Source: Eubacteriales bacterium (GTDB lineage Bacteria > Bacillota > Clostridia > Peptostreptococcales > Anaerovoracaceae). From it: a DNA stretch of 6,342 nt. The notes beneath the pieces were generated by a model. The model did no database searches. It saw only the letters and a list, made by a program, of their open reading frames with translations, and was not told the origin of the DNA. The stretch lies in contig JAQUYZ010000106.1 of the NCBI GenBank assembly GCA_028691625.1, positions 1 to 6,342 on the forward strand. The letters are read 5' to 3'. Of this stretch, positions 1-5,711 are shown in pieces. Both the position numbers and the translations under genes were made by a program. The first letter of the stretch is position 1. Every line of letters begins with the position of its first letter.

Positions 1-1
1 T

Positions 2-799
2 GATCAAAATGCGAAATACCTGGCTCAGCTAAGCCCTTATTGGGATGAAAACACATGGAAAGATGTTTTTTATCGTTATAATAAGGATTTAATTGCGGAA
101 GTAATAGCAATAGAGACTGGAGATTACAATAAAGCACTGGACGTTTTCGATATAGTAATGGAAGAAGCACTGGAAAGAGGAGACTATTATGCGGAGGGAT
201 TGATTCATTTTTTGCCGAAAGATCAACAGCAAATACCCCCTGCATATTTTAATATGATTAAAGATTTTAGAAAAATCAATACGGAATGGGCATATCTGTC
301 TCGTTTTTACATTGTAGCAAAAATTGCAGGTCTTGGGGATGAAGAGTATGTAACCCAAAGATTCTATGCATTGGCACGTCGAATGAAAGATAAGTTTGAA
401 CTCGTTTTGGGAACTGAAATAGCTGATGAGCTATTAAATTTATCTTCCATCTACGCGATTAGGCTCGAGCAAATGGTTGATGCAATCCTCACCGGTGATC
501 AAACTAGTATTGAAACTCAAATGAATGAGTTAAATCAATATGCTGACAGACAGGCAACATACCTCAGCAGTATCAATCCATATTGGGATGAAACGATATG
601 GAAAGAGCTTTTTTATGCATTTAACGGGTTTTTATTAGAAGAGAGTTATGAATTTCAAAGAAAAGATTATGTTGCAGCGATGCAAACCTTCGAAAAACTT
701 CTGTATACAGCTCTATCCATCGGTGATAATTTTGCTCAGGGATTGTATCAATATGCATTAATCAATGTAAAAAGAGCGTTTTCTTTGGGGTTGCTTTAA
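2..799 (+). CDS. Repeat-containing protein of unknown function (5' end outside window)
   Basis: The reading frame is open from base 2 to TAA at 797-799, giving 265 residues with the N-terminus outside the window. An internal ATG at 158 exists, but the 52 codons before it are clearly coding, so the gene is partial rather than starting there. Residues 6-69 align without gaps to residues 187-250 (offset 181), both carrying the signature P-Y-W-D-E-x2-W-K and a later G-D-x2-A-x-G-L. The protein is therefore built from modules of about 181 residues, the window holding the end of one and all of another. It is predicted helical, with no signal peptide or membrane segment in the visible part. I recall similar proteins of unknown function in Firmicutes, some apparently misnamed acetylglutamate kinase; no kinase motif is visible. 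The gene is AT-rich compared with the cassette at 1265-6342. Its last ten or so codons overlap an opposite-strand HTH relic, so the C-terminal tail may be secondary. Confidence 0.85.
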   Translation, partial: DQNAKYLAQLSPYWDENTWKDVFYRYNKDLIAEVIAIETGDYNKALDVFDIVMEEALERGDYYAEGLIHFLPKDQQQIPPAYFNMIKDFRKINTEWAYLSRFYIVAKIAGLGDEEYVTQRFYALARRMKDKFELVLGTEIADELLNLSSIYAIRLEQMVDAILTGDQTSIETQMNELNQYADRQATYLSSINPYWDETIWKELFYAFNGFLLEESYEFQRKDYVAAMQTFEKLLYTALSIGDNFAQGLYQYALINVKRAFSLGLL

Positions 800-882
800 T
801 GGGATACAGTTTTCGACGGCGGATAAGATCATTGATATTTTGCCGGGAACAGCCGAGCACAGCAATAGTCGAATTTTGTCAT
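762..882 (-). pseudogene. Degenerate helix-turn-helix (excisionase/MerR-like) gene remnant
   Basis: On the minus strand, 38 open codons from 878 down to TGA at 764-762 read as an HTH with a following wing. The core is L-G-C-S-R-Q-N-I-N-D-L-I-R, followed by R-R-K-L-Y-P-I-K and a T-L-F-L strand. This pattern resembles excisionase/MerR-like HTH domains, in which G-C-S-R-Q-x-I is the recognition turn. The frame is closed upstream by TGA at 881-879, but ATG at 882-880 in the next frame reads M-T-K-F-D-Y-C-C-A-R-L before stopping. One frameshift between about 850 and 865 would join the two. The HTH stops soon after the wing and overlaps the last 38 bases of the left-hand gene, so its 3' end looks lost. 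A near-consensus promoter lies just upstream at 918-946. No good ribosome binding site is seen. It could be a very short functional protein, but a decayed gene fits better. The family assignment is by eye. Confidence 0.45.
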
Positions 883-917
883 AGTATGCAAAACGACGTT
901 GCAACAACCCCTTTATA

Positions 918-946
918 ATTATATAATTGATATATAAATATGTAAA
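918..946 (-). promoter_or_regulatory. SigA-type promoter reading leftwards into the HTH relic
   Basis: On the minus strand, TTTACA (946-941) is followed after exactly 17 bases by a perfect TATAAT (923-918). Transcription would start near 911, about 30 bases before the ATG at 882-880 of the HTH relic. The surrounding stretch is very AT-rich, so a chance match is possible, but the spacing and the 11 of 12 consensus positions are good. Confidence 0.5.
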
Positions 947-975
947 ATTGATATTGATCATCAGGACCATCCTTC

Positions 976-1032
976 AGAGGGTGTCTCAATATGATTTCCT
1001 ATGAAATCAGAGAGAGGCTCCCCTCTTTTTTT
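976..1032 (+). terminator. Rho-independent terminator (long imperfect hairpin)
   Basis: AGAGGG (976-981) pairs with CCCTCT (1021-1026), TCTC (984-987) can pair with GAGA (1012-1015), and the top is a perfect TGATTTC/GAAATCA stem (992-998 with 1003-1009) around loop CTAT. A shorter alternative stem, AGAGAGG/CCTCTTT, also forms. The structure runs straight into a T tract ending at 1032. It would end plus-strand transcription coming from the left-hand gene, whose stop codon is 177 bases upstream. Confidence 0.7.
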
Positions 1033-1045
1033 CGTACTCGGCAGG

Positions 1046-1069
1046 CGTCCCGCTTGGGACGATTTTTTT
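1046..1069 (+). terminator. Rho-independent terminator (second of a tandem pair)
   Basis: A perfect 6-bp stem CGTCCC/GGGACG with loop GCTT (1046-1061) is followed by A and seven T residues (1063-1069). It lies 14 bases after the first terminator and shields the cassette promoter from read-through. Confidence 0.75.
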
Positions 1070-1127
1070 CGGCTTATCAAAATTCGAAAACAGTCAGAAA
1101 AAATACCGGAAAAACATAAAAATTATA

Positions 1128-1155
1128 TTGACATCCGTAGATTTTGGTATAAAAT
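1128..1155 (+). promoter_or_regulatory. SigA-type promoter of the catabolic cassette
   Basis: A perfect -35 TTGACA (1128-1133) is followed after 16 bases by TAAAAT (1150-1155); the overlapping TATAAA at 1148-1153 would give a 14-base spacer. The start site would fall near 1162, leaving a leader of about 100 bases before the hydrolase gene. It lies just after two terminators and is the only strong plus-strand promoter in the window. Confidence 0.7.
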
Positions 1156-1178
1156 TGAATTAATTCAATGAATCGATT
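1154..1178. promoter_or_regulatory. Palindromic operator candidate overlapping the -10 and start site
   Basis: ATTGAATTAATTCAAT (1154-1169) is a perfect 16-bp palindrome that covers the end of the -10 box and the expected start site. It overlaps a second inverted pair, ATTCA-A-TGAAT (1163-1173), and the 8-bp palindrome AATCGATT (1171-1178), so half-sites of the type TGAAT recur at short spacing. The position fits a dimeric repressor that blocks RNA polymerase. The regulator itself is not in the window. Confidence 0.55.
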
Positions 1179-1264
1179 ATGTAAAAAAATAGTAGGAATG
1201 GAGGTGGATTGCGCCAGTTAAAAATTGACCGAATGAACTATATCAACGTTAGGAGGATTTTAAA

Positions 1265-2134
1265 ATGGAAGTTAGAAGAAACAGTCATGGACCGGGCAAA
1301 CTTGAAACAATTACTTGCATTAGCGATGATGATGGGTTTGCAGTTGCATCGGTAATCGTTTTGGGGAAAAAGGAAGCGGTACTGCTGGATATGCAGTGGA
1401 CATTGTCCAATGCACACAGGGTAGTTGCAGAAATATTGGAAACGGGCAGAACACTGACGAAAGCATTTATTTCACACGCTCATCCGGATCATTATTTTGG
1501 ATCTGAAGTCTATCAGGATGCATTCCCGGATTGCAAGATTTATGCCCTGCCGGAGGATATTAAAACGATTGATGTTGAGCTCTTTGGAAAGCTGGAACAT
1601 TGGGAAACTGTTATCGGAAAGAATAACTGCCCGCATAAGCCACTGAACCTGATCCCCTTCGAAGATGACTATATCGAGATTGAAGGCGAAAAGATCGAGA
1701 TCATCAAAAAGGTTTGGGGTGATTTAAAATACAACACCATGATGTACATACCCTCTATCAAGACACTTTACGGAAGTGACGTACTCTTCAACGAAGCACA
1801 TGCGTTTACCTGTGAAGTCAGCGCCAAAGGCCGCGCAAAATGGAGAGCGGAAATGGATCGGTTCGAAGCTTATAATGCAGATGTGGTTATTCCCGGACAT
1901 GCGAAGCCCGGCATGGAATTCAACGCATCTTCGTTCCAGTTCATGAGAGACTACATCGATGCGACAGAAGAAGAAATTGCGAATACCAACGATGTTGCCA
2001 GCTTCTACTATAACATGGAGAAACGATTCCCTGAAGCAGTGATCAATGGAAAAAGCAATGAAATGAATGCACAAGTGTTTAAGGGCGGATTGGAATGGTA
2101 CTACTCCGATCAGGAAGAAGGAGAAGAAAGATAA
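1265..2134 (+). CDS. Metallo-beta-lactamase-fold hydrolase
   Basis: This 289-residue protein is probably cytoplasmic, with no signal peptide. The fold signature H-A-H-P-D-H is at residues 71-76 (H71, H73, D75, H76). The bridging aspartate is D172 in G-S-D-V-L-F-N, and the last histidine is H212 in P-G-H. The histidine usually found before the strand that ends in Y-I-P-S (about residue 151) is replaced by W-G-D (W151), so zinc site 1 looks incomplete while site 2 is complete. The superfamily hydrolyses beta-lactams, lactones, thioesters, sulfate or phosphate esters; which applies here cannot be told, and an ester or lactone fits the neighbours best (inference). The start is firm: AGGAGG at 1251-1256 sits 8 bases before ATG, and an in-frame TAG at 1250 excludes a longer form. 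It is the first gene after the cassette promoter, 51 bases before the first transporter. Confidence 0.88.
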   Translation: MEVRRNSHGPGKLETITCISDDDGFAVASVIVLGKKEAVLLDMQWTLSNAHRVVAEILETGRTLTKAFISHAHPDHYFGSEVYQDAFPDCKIYALPEDIKTIDVELFGKLEHWETVIGKNNCPHKPLNLIPFEDDYIEIEGEKIEIIKKVWGDLKYNTMMYIPSIKTLYGSDVLFNEAHAFTCEVSAKGRAKWRAEMDRFEAYNADVVIPGHAKPGMEFNASSFQFMRDYIDATEEEIANTNDVASFYYNMEKRFPEAVINGKSNEMNAQVFKGGLEWYYSDQEEGEER

Positions 2135-2166
2135 TACCCGCCTCTGCCGGAATTGAAGTCCTATAT

Positions 2167-2183
2167 ATGAAAGGTGGTTTCAT
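2167..2183 (+). promoter_or_regulatory. Hairpin presenting the ribosome binding site of the first transporter
   Basis: ATGAAA (2167-2172) and TTTCAT (2178-2183) form a perfect 6-bp stem whose 5-base loop GGTGG (2173-2177) is the core of the Shine-Dalgarno sequence for ATG 2186. This site decides the start: the upstream in-frame GTG at 2174 lies inside the ribosome binding site and cannot be the start codon. Confidence 0.5.
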
Positions 2184-2185
2184 CC

Positions 2186-3460
2186 ATGAAAGAAAAAAAA
2201 GGTTTCTGGTCTTATGAGAATAAGATGGTTTTGACCCTGTCCCTGGCATTCGGCTTTGTTATGTTTGACCGGTTTGCCATTGCAAATCTTGCATCTTTTA
2301 TTATGCCGGATTTAGGCATGAACAATACCCAGCTTGGGTTGTCCATGTCGGTATTTGCTTTTTCCTGGGCAATCATAGGCCTTTTCGGAAGCTATCTCGC
2401 AGACAGAAAAGGTTCCAGGAAGGTGCTCCTCGCCTCGATCGTAATGCTGTTCTCCATCTGCTCGATGTTGACAGGCTTTGCCTCGAGCTTTGCGATGCTT
2501 ATCGTGATACGTCTTGTCATGGGAGCCTGTGAAGGTCCTGTTATGCCGGTTTCTCAGAGTTTTATCATCCCGCAGTCGACGCCGAGCAGAAGAGGTTTCA
2601 ACATGGGAATGATGCAGGTTGCAGCAGTAGGTCTTGTTTCGACCATGCTCGGCCCGATCATTCAGGTTGCGCTTGCCCAGTCCATCGGCTGGAGATGGAC
2701 ATTTGCCATCACCATTGTCCCCGGTATTATTATCGCTCTCATGATCGCCAAGCTTTTGGTGAATCCTGAAACGGGAATCAGTACAACGGAATCAAACAAA
2801 ACGGAATCAAACAAAACGGAATCAAACAAAGAGGAGGTTGGCGAAAAGCTGAATTATCTCCAGATCCTGGGACACAGAAACATTGTTCTTTCGATCATCG
2901 GAACCGTATTCCTGCTTTGCTGGTATATCTGTATGCTTACCTTTACTCCGAACTATCTGATCACGGTAAAAGGGTTGGATCCTTCCAACATGAGCTACGT
3001 TATGAGCGCTTTCGGAGTAGGCGCAATCGTATGGGGACTGGTTATTCCGGGACTTTCAGACAAATTCGGACGAAAACCTCTTGTAATCATAGCAGCGATC
3101 ATGGGCGTATTTGCTTCGGTTGGAATCATAATGGCTCCCGCCAGCGTTCCGGTTCTCTGTGTAATTGCATTTTTCGGATGGGGCGGAGTTGGCGTATGCG
3201 CACTGATGCAGTCCACTATCCCTGCGGAGTCCGGAGACAAGAGATACGTATCCACCATCATCGGTTCCAATCAGCTTACCGGTGAATTGATCGGTGCAAC
3301 CGGCGGAGCCGTTGTTATCGGCAGAATCGCCGACTTATACGGGTTGGAAACAGCGCTCTGGTGCTGTGGAGCATCAATGGCAGTTACTGTCATCGTAGCA
3401 TTGTTCTATAAAGAAAGCGCACCTGCCGTTTTAGCAAGAAAACAGAAGATCAGCGCTTAA
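2186..3460 (+). CDS. MFS transporter, anion:cation symporter-like
   Basis: This 424-residue, 12-helix major facilitator protein probably imports an organic anion with protons across the cytoplasmic membrane. TM1 holds an Asp-Arg pair (D28-R29 in M-F-D-R-F). The loop after TM2 carries a canonical motif A (G68 to K79, G-S-Y-L-A-D-R-K-G-S-R-K). TM4 holds R109 and E116 in R-L-V-M-G-A-C-E-G-P. A second motif A-like stretch, G-L-S-D-K-F-G-R-K, is at 289-297. As I recall, the D-R and R-x6-E pairs match proton and substrate residues of DgoT and the SLC17 group. The central loop between TM6 and TM7 contains three copies of T-E-S-N-K (residues 201-215). ATG 2186 is chosen because AAGGTGG (2171-2177) lies 8 bases upstream and because the downstream paralog begins in the same way. 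The substrate is unknown. Confidence 0.88.
   Translation: MKEKKGFWSYENKMVLTLSLAFGFVMFDRFAIANLASFIMPDLGMNNTQLGLSMSVFAFSWAIIGLFGSYLADRKGSRKVLLASIVMLFSICSMLTGFASSFAMLIVIRLVMGACEGPVMPVSQSFIIPQSTPSRRGFNMGMMQVAAVGLVSTMLGPIIQVALAQSIGWRWTFAITIVPGIIIALMIAKLLVNPETGISTTESNKTESNKTESNKEEVGEKLNYLQILGHRNIVLSIIGTVFLLCWYICMLTFTPNYLITVKGLDPSNMSYVMSAFGVGAIVWGLVIPGLSDKFGRKPLVIIAAIMGVFASVGIIMAPASVPVLCVIAFFGWGGVGVCALMQSTIPAESGDKRYVSTIIGSNQLTGELIGATGGAVVIGRIADLYGLETALWCCGASMAVTVIVALFYKESAPAVLARKQKISA
2786..2830 (+). repeat. Three perfect 15-bp tandem repeats within the transporter gene
   Basis: The unit ACGGAATCAAACAAA occurs at 2786-2800, 2801-2815 and 2816-2830 without a mismatch and in frame, encoding T-E-S-N-K three times in the TM6-TM7 cytoplasmic loop. 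The preceding bases 2771-2785 look like a degenerate copy (ACGGGAATCAGTACA) and may be the seed. Whole-codon units allow copy number to change without breaking the frame. Confidence 0.9.
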
Positions 3461-3462
3461 TC

Positions 3463-3473
3463 AATCATACATT
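3463..3473. repeat. 11-base intergenic repeat AATCATACATT, copy 1
   Basis: The exact 11-mer AATCATACATT lies two bases after the stop codon of the first transporter and recurs at 5709-5719 in front of the second. Both copies are in intergenic DNA. It could be a shared regulatory site or a chance match in AT-rich sequence. Confidence 0.3.
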
Positions 3474-3496
3474 TCAAAATTGTAATAGTTCTGTAT

Positions 3497-3544
3497 GCTC
3501 CTGCCTGCTATCTGGCTTGCAGATAGGAAAACAGACAGGAATGC
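3497..3544 (+). promoter_or_regulatory. Intercistronic stem-loop before the alcohol dehydrogenase gene
   Basis: CTATCTG (3508-3514) and CAGATAG (3520-3526) form a perfect 7-bp stem with loop GCTTG. An outer stem pairs TCCTGCCTG (3499-3507) with CAGACAGGA (3532-3540) with one mismatch, leaving GAAAA as a bulge. No T tract follows, so it is not a terminator. CTCCT (3498-3502) is also complementary to AGGAG (3549-3553) of the downstream ribosome binding site, which allows an alternative fold that would hide that site. A role in translation control or mRNA processing is inference. Confidence 0.45.
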
Positions 3545-3559
3545 TGAAAGGAGGTTAAT

Positions 3560-4729
3560 ATGCCGGTAATGACATTTGATTGTTGGCCAAGAAGAGTACA
3601 TAGCAGGGACGGTGCCGTTAAGGACGTTCCCGAGCTTGTCAAAGATCTGGGCAAAGAACATGCAATCATATTCACGGATTCGTTTATGAGCAAGACACCT
3701 CTCGTTCTTGATCTTGCCGAGGATCTGAAGAAGAATGGAATTGAAGTACATATCTTTTCAAAAATTCAGGCAAACCCGGTGGTAGCTGTGGTGGAAGAAG
3801 CTGCGGAATACATGAGAGAGATCAAACCTGACGTTCTGATCTGCGTAGGCGGCGGAAGCCCCATCGACGCGGGAAAGGTCGCCAATGTAGTCTACACTCA
3901 TGGAGGAAAAGCAAAGGATTATGATATCGCAATCGGCGGAATCATGAAGATCAAGCCGATCCTGCTGCCTTTGATCGCCATCCCCACCACTGCAGGGACA
4001 GGCACGGAAGTTACTATGGTAGGCGTTCTTACAGACGTAGAGCGCCAGACAAAGTTCGGAGTTCTGAGTCCGCTTCTGATCCCGGATATCGCTGTCCTGG
4101 ATCCCCAGGCGACTGTATCCATGCCGCCGGGTCTGACTGCCAATACAGGTATCGACGCATTGACTCACTGCATCGAATGCTACACATCCAACGCAGACTT
4201 CCCACCCGCACAGGGTCTGGCGCTTGAAGGGATCCGGATGATCTCGAAAAACCTGAGAAAAGCCGTATCTGACGGAAAAGACGTAAAGGCTCGTGAAGCG
4301 ATGCTGGTTGCCTCAATGATGGCAGGCACTGCATTCAGCCTTGGCGGATTGGGCGTATGCCACGCGATGGCGCATCAGCTGAGTGCATTCTTTGATATGC
4401 CCCACGGAATGGCAAATGCGATCCTGCTGCCCCATGTAATGGAATATAATCTTAAGGTTGCCGAAGACAAGTTTGCGGATATCGCGCAGGCGATGGGCGG
4501 AGACATCAAAGGCAAGAGCACAAGTGAAGCAGCCCAAATGGCCCTGGATATGGTGAAGCAACTGGCTGCCGACGTAAATGCTCCGAAGTATCTCGATGAT
4601 GCGGGGGCAACAAAGGATAAGATTCCGGGAATGGTAGAGCGCGCGATGCTTGACAATCCGATCACGCAGAATCCTCAGAAACCGACGGAAGAGGAAGTTA
4701 CAAATATTTATCTTGCAGCCTTCAAGTAA
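3560..4729 (+). CDS. Iron-containing (group III) alcohol dehydrogenase
   Basis: This 389-residue protein has the usual length of the FucO/1,3-propanediol dehydrogenase family, cytoplasmic NAD(P)-dependent enzymes that interconvert alcohols and aldehydes or ketones. The N-terminal nucleotide-binding half has G-G-G-S-P-I-D at 97-103 and T-T-A-G-T-G-T-E at 143-150. The C-terminal helical half has the full metal set by comparison with FucO: D199 and H203 in G-I-D-A-L-T-H, H268 in C-H-A-M-A-H, and H282 in P-H-G-M-A-N-A, with the additional conserved H272. The enzyme therefore looks active. AAAGGAGG (3547-3554) lies 5 bases before ATG. The gene sits 99 bases after the first transporter, behind a stem-loop, and 60 bases before the short-chain dehydrogenase, consistent with one operon. 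The substrate cannot be read from sequence; a hydroxy acid or aldehyde intermediate of the imported anion is the natural guess. Confidence 0.93.
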   Translation: MPVMTFDCWPRRVHSRDGAVKDVPELVKDLGKEHAIIFTDSFMSKTPLVLDLAEDLKKNGIEVHIFSKIQANPVVAVVEEAAEYMREIKPDVLICVGGGSPIDAGKVANVVYTHGGKAKDYDIAIGGIMKIKPILLPLIAIPTTAGTGTEVTMVGVLTDVERQTKFGVLSPLLIPDIAVLDPQATVSMPPGLTANTGIDALTHCIECYTSNADFPPAQGLALEGIRMISKNLRKAVSDGKDVKAREAMLVASMMAGTAFSLGGLGVCHAMAHQLSAFFDMPHGMANAILLPHVMEYNLKVAEDKFADIAQAMGGDIKGKSTSEAAQMALDMVKQLAADVNAPKYLDDAGATKDKIPGMVERAMLDNPITQNPQKPTEEEVTNIYLAAFK

Positions 4730-4789
4730 GGCGACCCTTTCCGGGGAAGCAGAGGCTTGAGGCTTTGAACACTATGGAGGGAATGAAGA

Positions 4790-5611
4790 ATGGGCGAACG
4801 ATTAAAAAATAAAGTTGCGTTGATCACTGGCGGCGGCACAGGACTTGGTGCTGCATTTGCCAAGGCGTATGTTGCAGAAGGTGCAAAAGTTGTAATTACC
4901 GGCCGCAGAAAAGAACTGCTAGACAAAGTAGCAGAAGGTCTGCCGAAGGATAAAATCCTGGTTTTCCAGGGCGACGTTTCCACTCTTGACGGAGCAACGG
5001 CAATGGTGGATGCCACTGTAAAGTTTGGTGGTAAAATCGACATTCTGGTGAATAATGCCGGAATCGATCCTGCCGGTCTCATTACGGAGATGCCTATGGA
5101 AACATGGCAGAAGGTCATCGATATCAATCTTACCGGTCCCTTTATCATGATGAAAGTCGCAATACCCCATATGATCGATAACGGCGGAGGCTCAATCATC
5201 AATATCGCATCACTTGCAGCCCTGAGGTGCATTCCGGCAATGCCTGCATATATCGCAGCAAAATCAGGGTTGATCGGACTGACACAGTCAACAGCACTGG
5301 ATTTCGGAAAATACAATATCCGTTGCAACATCATTGCTCCCGGTGCTGTAGGAACCGAAATGCTGAGAAATTCAATGAAGGGGCTTGGAGAGGCCATCGG
5401 CACCGACACAGAAGGCGCACTGAAAGTCCTCACCAAATTCTGTCCGCTGCCAAGAGCAGCAGAGCCTGCTGAAATTGCGGGTGCGGCTGTATTCCTCGCC
5501 AGCGACGAATCCTCCTTCATGACCGGAGCAACCCTGACACTCGACGGCGGAGCCTGCGTCGTAGACCCCAACGGAGCTGCAGCATCAAGTGCGGGCAGCA
5601 ACTGGGGCTGA
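4790..5611 (+). CDS. Short-chain dehydrogenase/reductase (classical SDR)
   Basis: This 273-residue Rossmann-fold oxidoreductase is probably cytoplasmic and tetrameric like its family. The cofactor motif T-G-G-G-T-G-L-G is at 13-20 and N-N-A-G at 88-91. The catalytic set is N113, S141, Y154 and K158 (Y-I-A-A-K), followed by A-P-G at 183-185. R39 and R40 after the second strand suggest NADP(H) preference (inference). The protein continues about 19 residues past the usual D-G-G end, with a small-residue, Gly/Ala/Ser-rich tail. It would oxidise a hydroxyl or reduce a carbonyl on a small molecule; relatives include gluconate and 3-oxoacyl reductases, and the substrate is not determinable. GGAGGG (4776-4781) lies 8 bases before ATG. 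It follows the alcohol dehydrogenase by 60 bases with no terminator, so the two are likely co-transcribed. A strong stem-loop follows its stop codon. Confidence 0.93.
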   Translation: MGERLKNKVALITGGGTGLGAAFAKAYVAEGAKVVITGRRKELLDKVAEGLPKDKILVFQGDVSTLDGATAMVDATVKFGGKIDILVNNAGIDPAGLITEMPMETWQKVIDINLTGPFIMMKVAIPHMIDNGGGSIINIASLAALRCIPAMPAYIAAKSGLIGLTQSTALDFGKYNIRCNIIAPGAVGTEMLRNSMKGLGEAIGTDTEGALKVLTKFCPLPRAAEPAEIAGAAVFLASDESSFMTGATLTLDGGACVVDPNGAAASSAGSNWG

Positions 5612-5621
5612 TTCTAAACTG

Positions 5622-5659
5622 ATCCGGAGGGGAAAGGCATCCATTTTCCCTTCCGGGAT
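5622..5659 (+). terminator. Strong stem-loop after the SDR gene, weak T tract (attenuator-like)
   Basis: ATCC plus GGAGGGGAAA (5622-5635) pairs with TTTCCCTTCC (5645-5654) and GGAT (5656-5659), giving about 14 bp with one G-T wobble and one bulged G (5655) around a 9-base loop. The next bases (ATTCTGTTCAT) are not a clean T run. It may be a partial terminator, or a 3' stabiliser that lowers expression of the second transporter relative to the four genes before it. Confidence 0.5.
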
Positions 5660-5682
5660 ATTCTGTTCATAACATGCCGGCG

Positions 5683-5711
5683 CTTCCAATATAACAACCG
5701 GCTGGAATAAT
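5683..5711 (+). promoter_or_regulatory. Possible weak extended -10 promoter for the second transporter
   Basis: TG-G-AATAAT (5703-5711) resembles an extended -10 element; 17 bases before it, CTTCCA (5683-5688) is a poor -35 match. It lies in the 212-base gap between the stem-loop and the second transporter, the longest gap in the cassette. Nothing better is visible there, so read-through from upstream is equally possible. Confidence 0.22.

Larger units (their letters stand above)
800..1264. other. Intergenic regulatory region between the left gene and the cassette
   Basis: This 465-base spacer has no intact gene on either strand. In order it holds the body of the minus-strand HTH relic, that relic's promoter, two plus-strand terminators (976-1032, 1046-1069), a plain A-rich stretch (about 1070-1127), the cassette promoter with its palindromic operator (1128-1178), and a leader of about 100 bases ending in AGGAGG at 1251-1256. 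I see no tRNA, riboswitch or insertion sequence that I can support. Confidence 0.7.

Noticed and set aside
799..918. 39-codon plus-strand frame whose ATG overlaps the stop of the left gene (TAATG)
   Set aside because: The overlap could suggest translational coupling, but the peptide is not recognisable and the same bases encode the HTH relic on the other strand, which explains the open frame better.
800..918. Resemblance to a tmRNA 5' end (GGGATACAGTTTTCGACGG) and a tag-like GCAAAACGAC
   Set aside because: There is no 3' acceptor half with TTCGA loop and CCA, no matching acceptor stem and no plausible tag frame. The similarity is short and probably accidental.
981..1032. GGGTGTCTCAA-like sequence reminiscent of insertion sequence ends
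   Set aside because: No partner inverted repeat, target duplication or transposase remnant was found; the bases are fully explained as the left arm of the terminator hairpin.
1198..1221. Seven-codon leader ORF (M-E-V-D-C-A-S) in the cassette leader, next to a GGAGGTG at 1200-1206
   Set aside because: Its own ribosome binding site is weak, the GGAGGTG lies inside it, and no repeated codons or attenuator structure follow. A TTG-started frame at 1209-1355 is likewise only an overlap with the hydrolase gene.
2167..2217. Sixteen-codon ORF starting at the ATG in the hairpin before the first transporter
   Set aside because: It has no ribosome binding site of its own and overlaps the transporter start in another frame; the hairpin role is the simpler reading.
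3758..4168. Minus-strand open frames inside the alcohol dehydrogenase gene
   Set aside because: They are opposite a gene with complete metal and cofactor motifs and have no recognisable content; they are shadows.
4708..5601. Long open frame (297 codons) on the minus strand
   Set aside because: It lies antisense to the SDR gene, whose motifs are all on the plus strand; the translation shows no recognisable domain and no ribosome binding site. It is an antisense shadow of a codon-biased gene.
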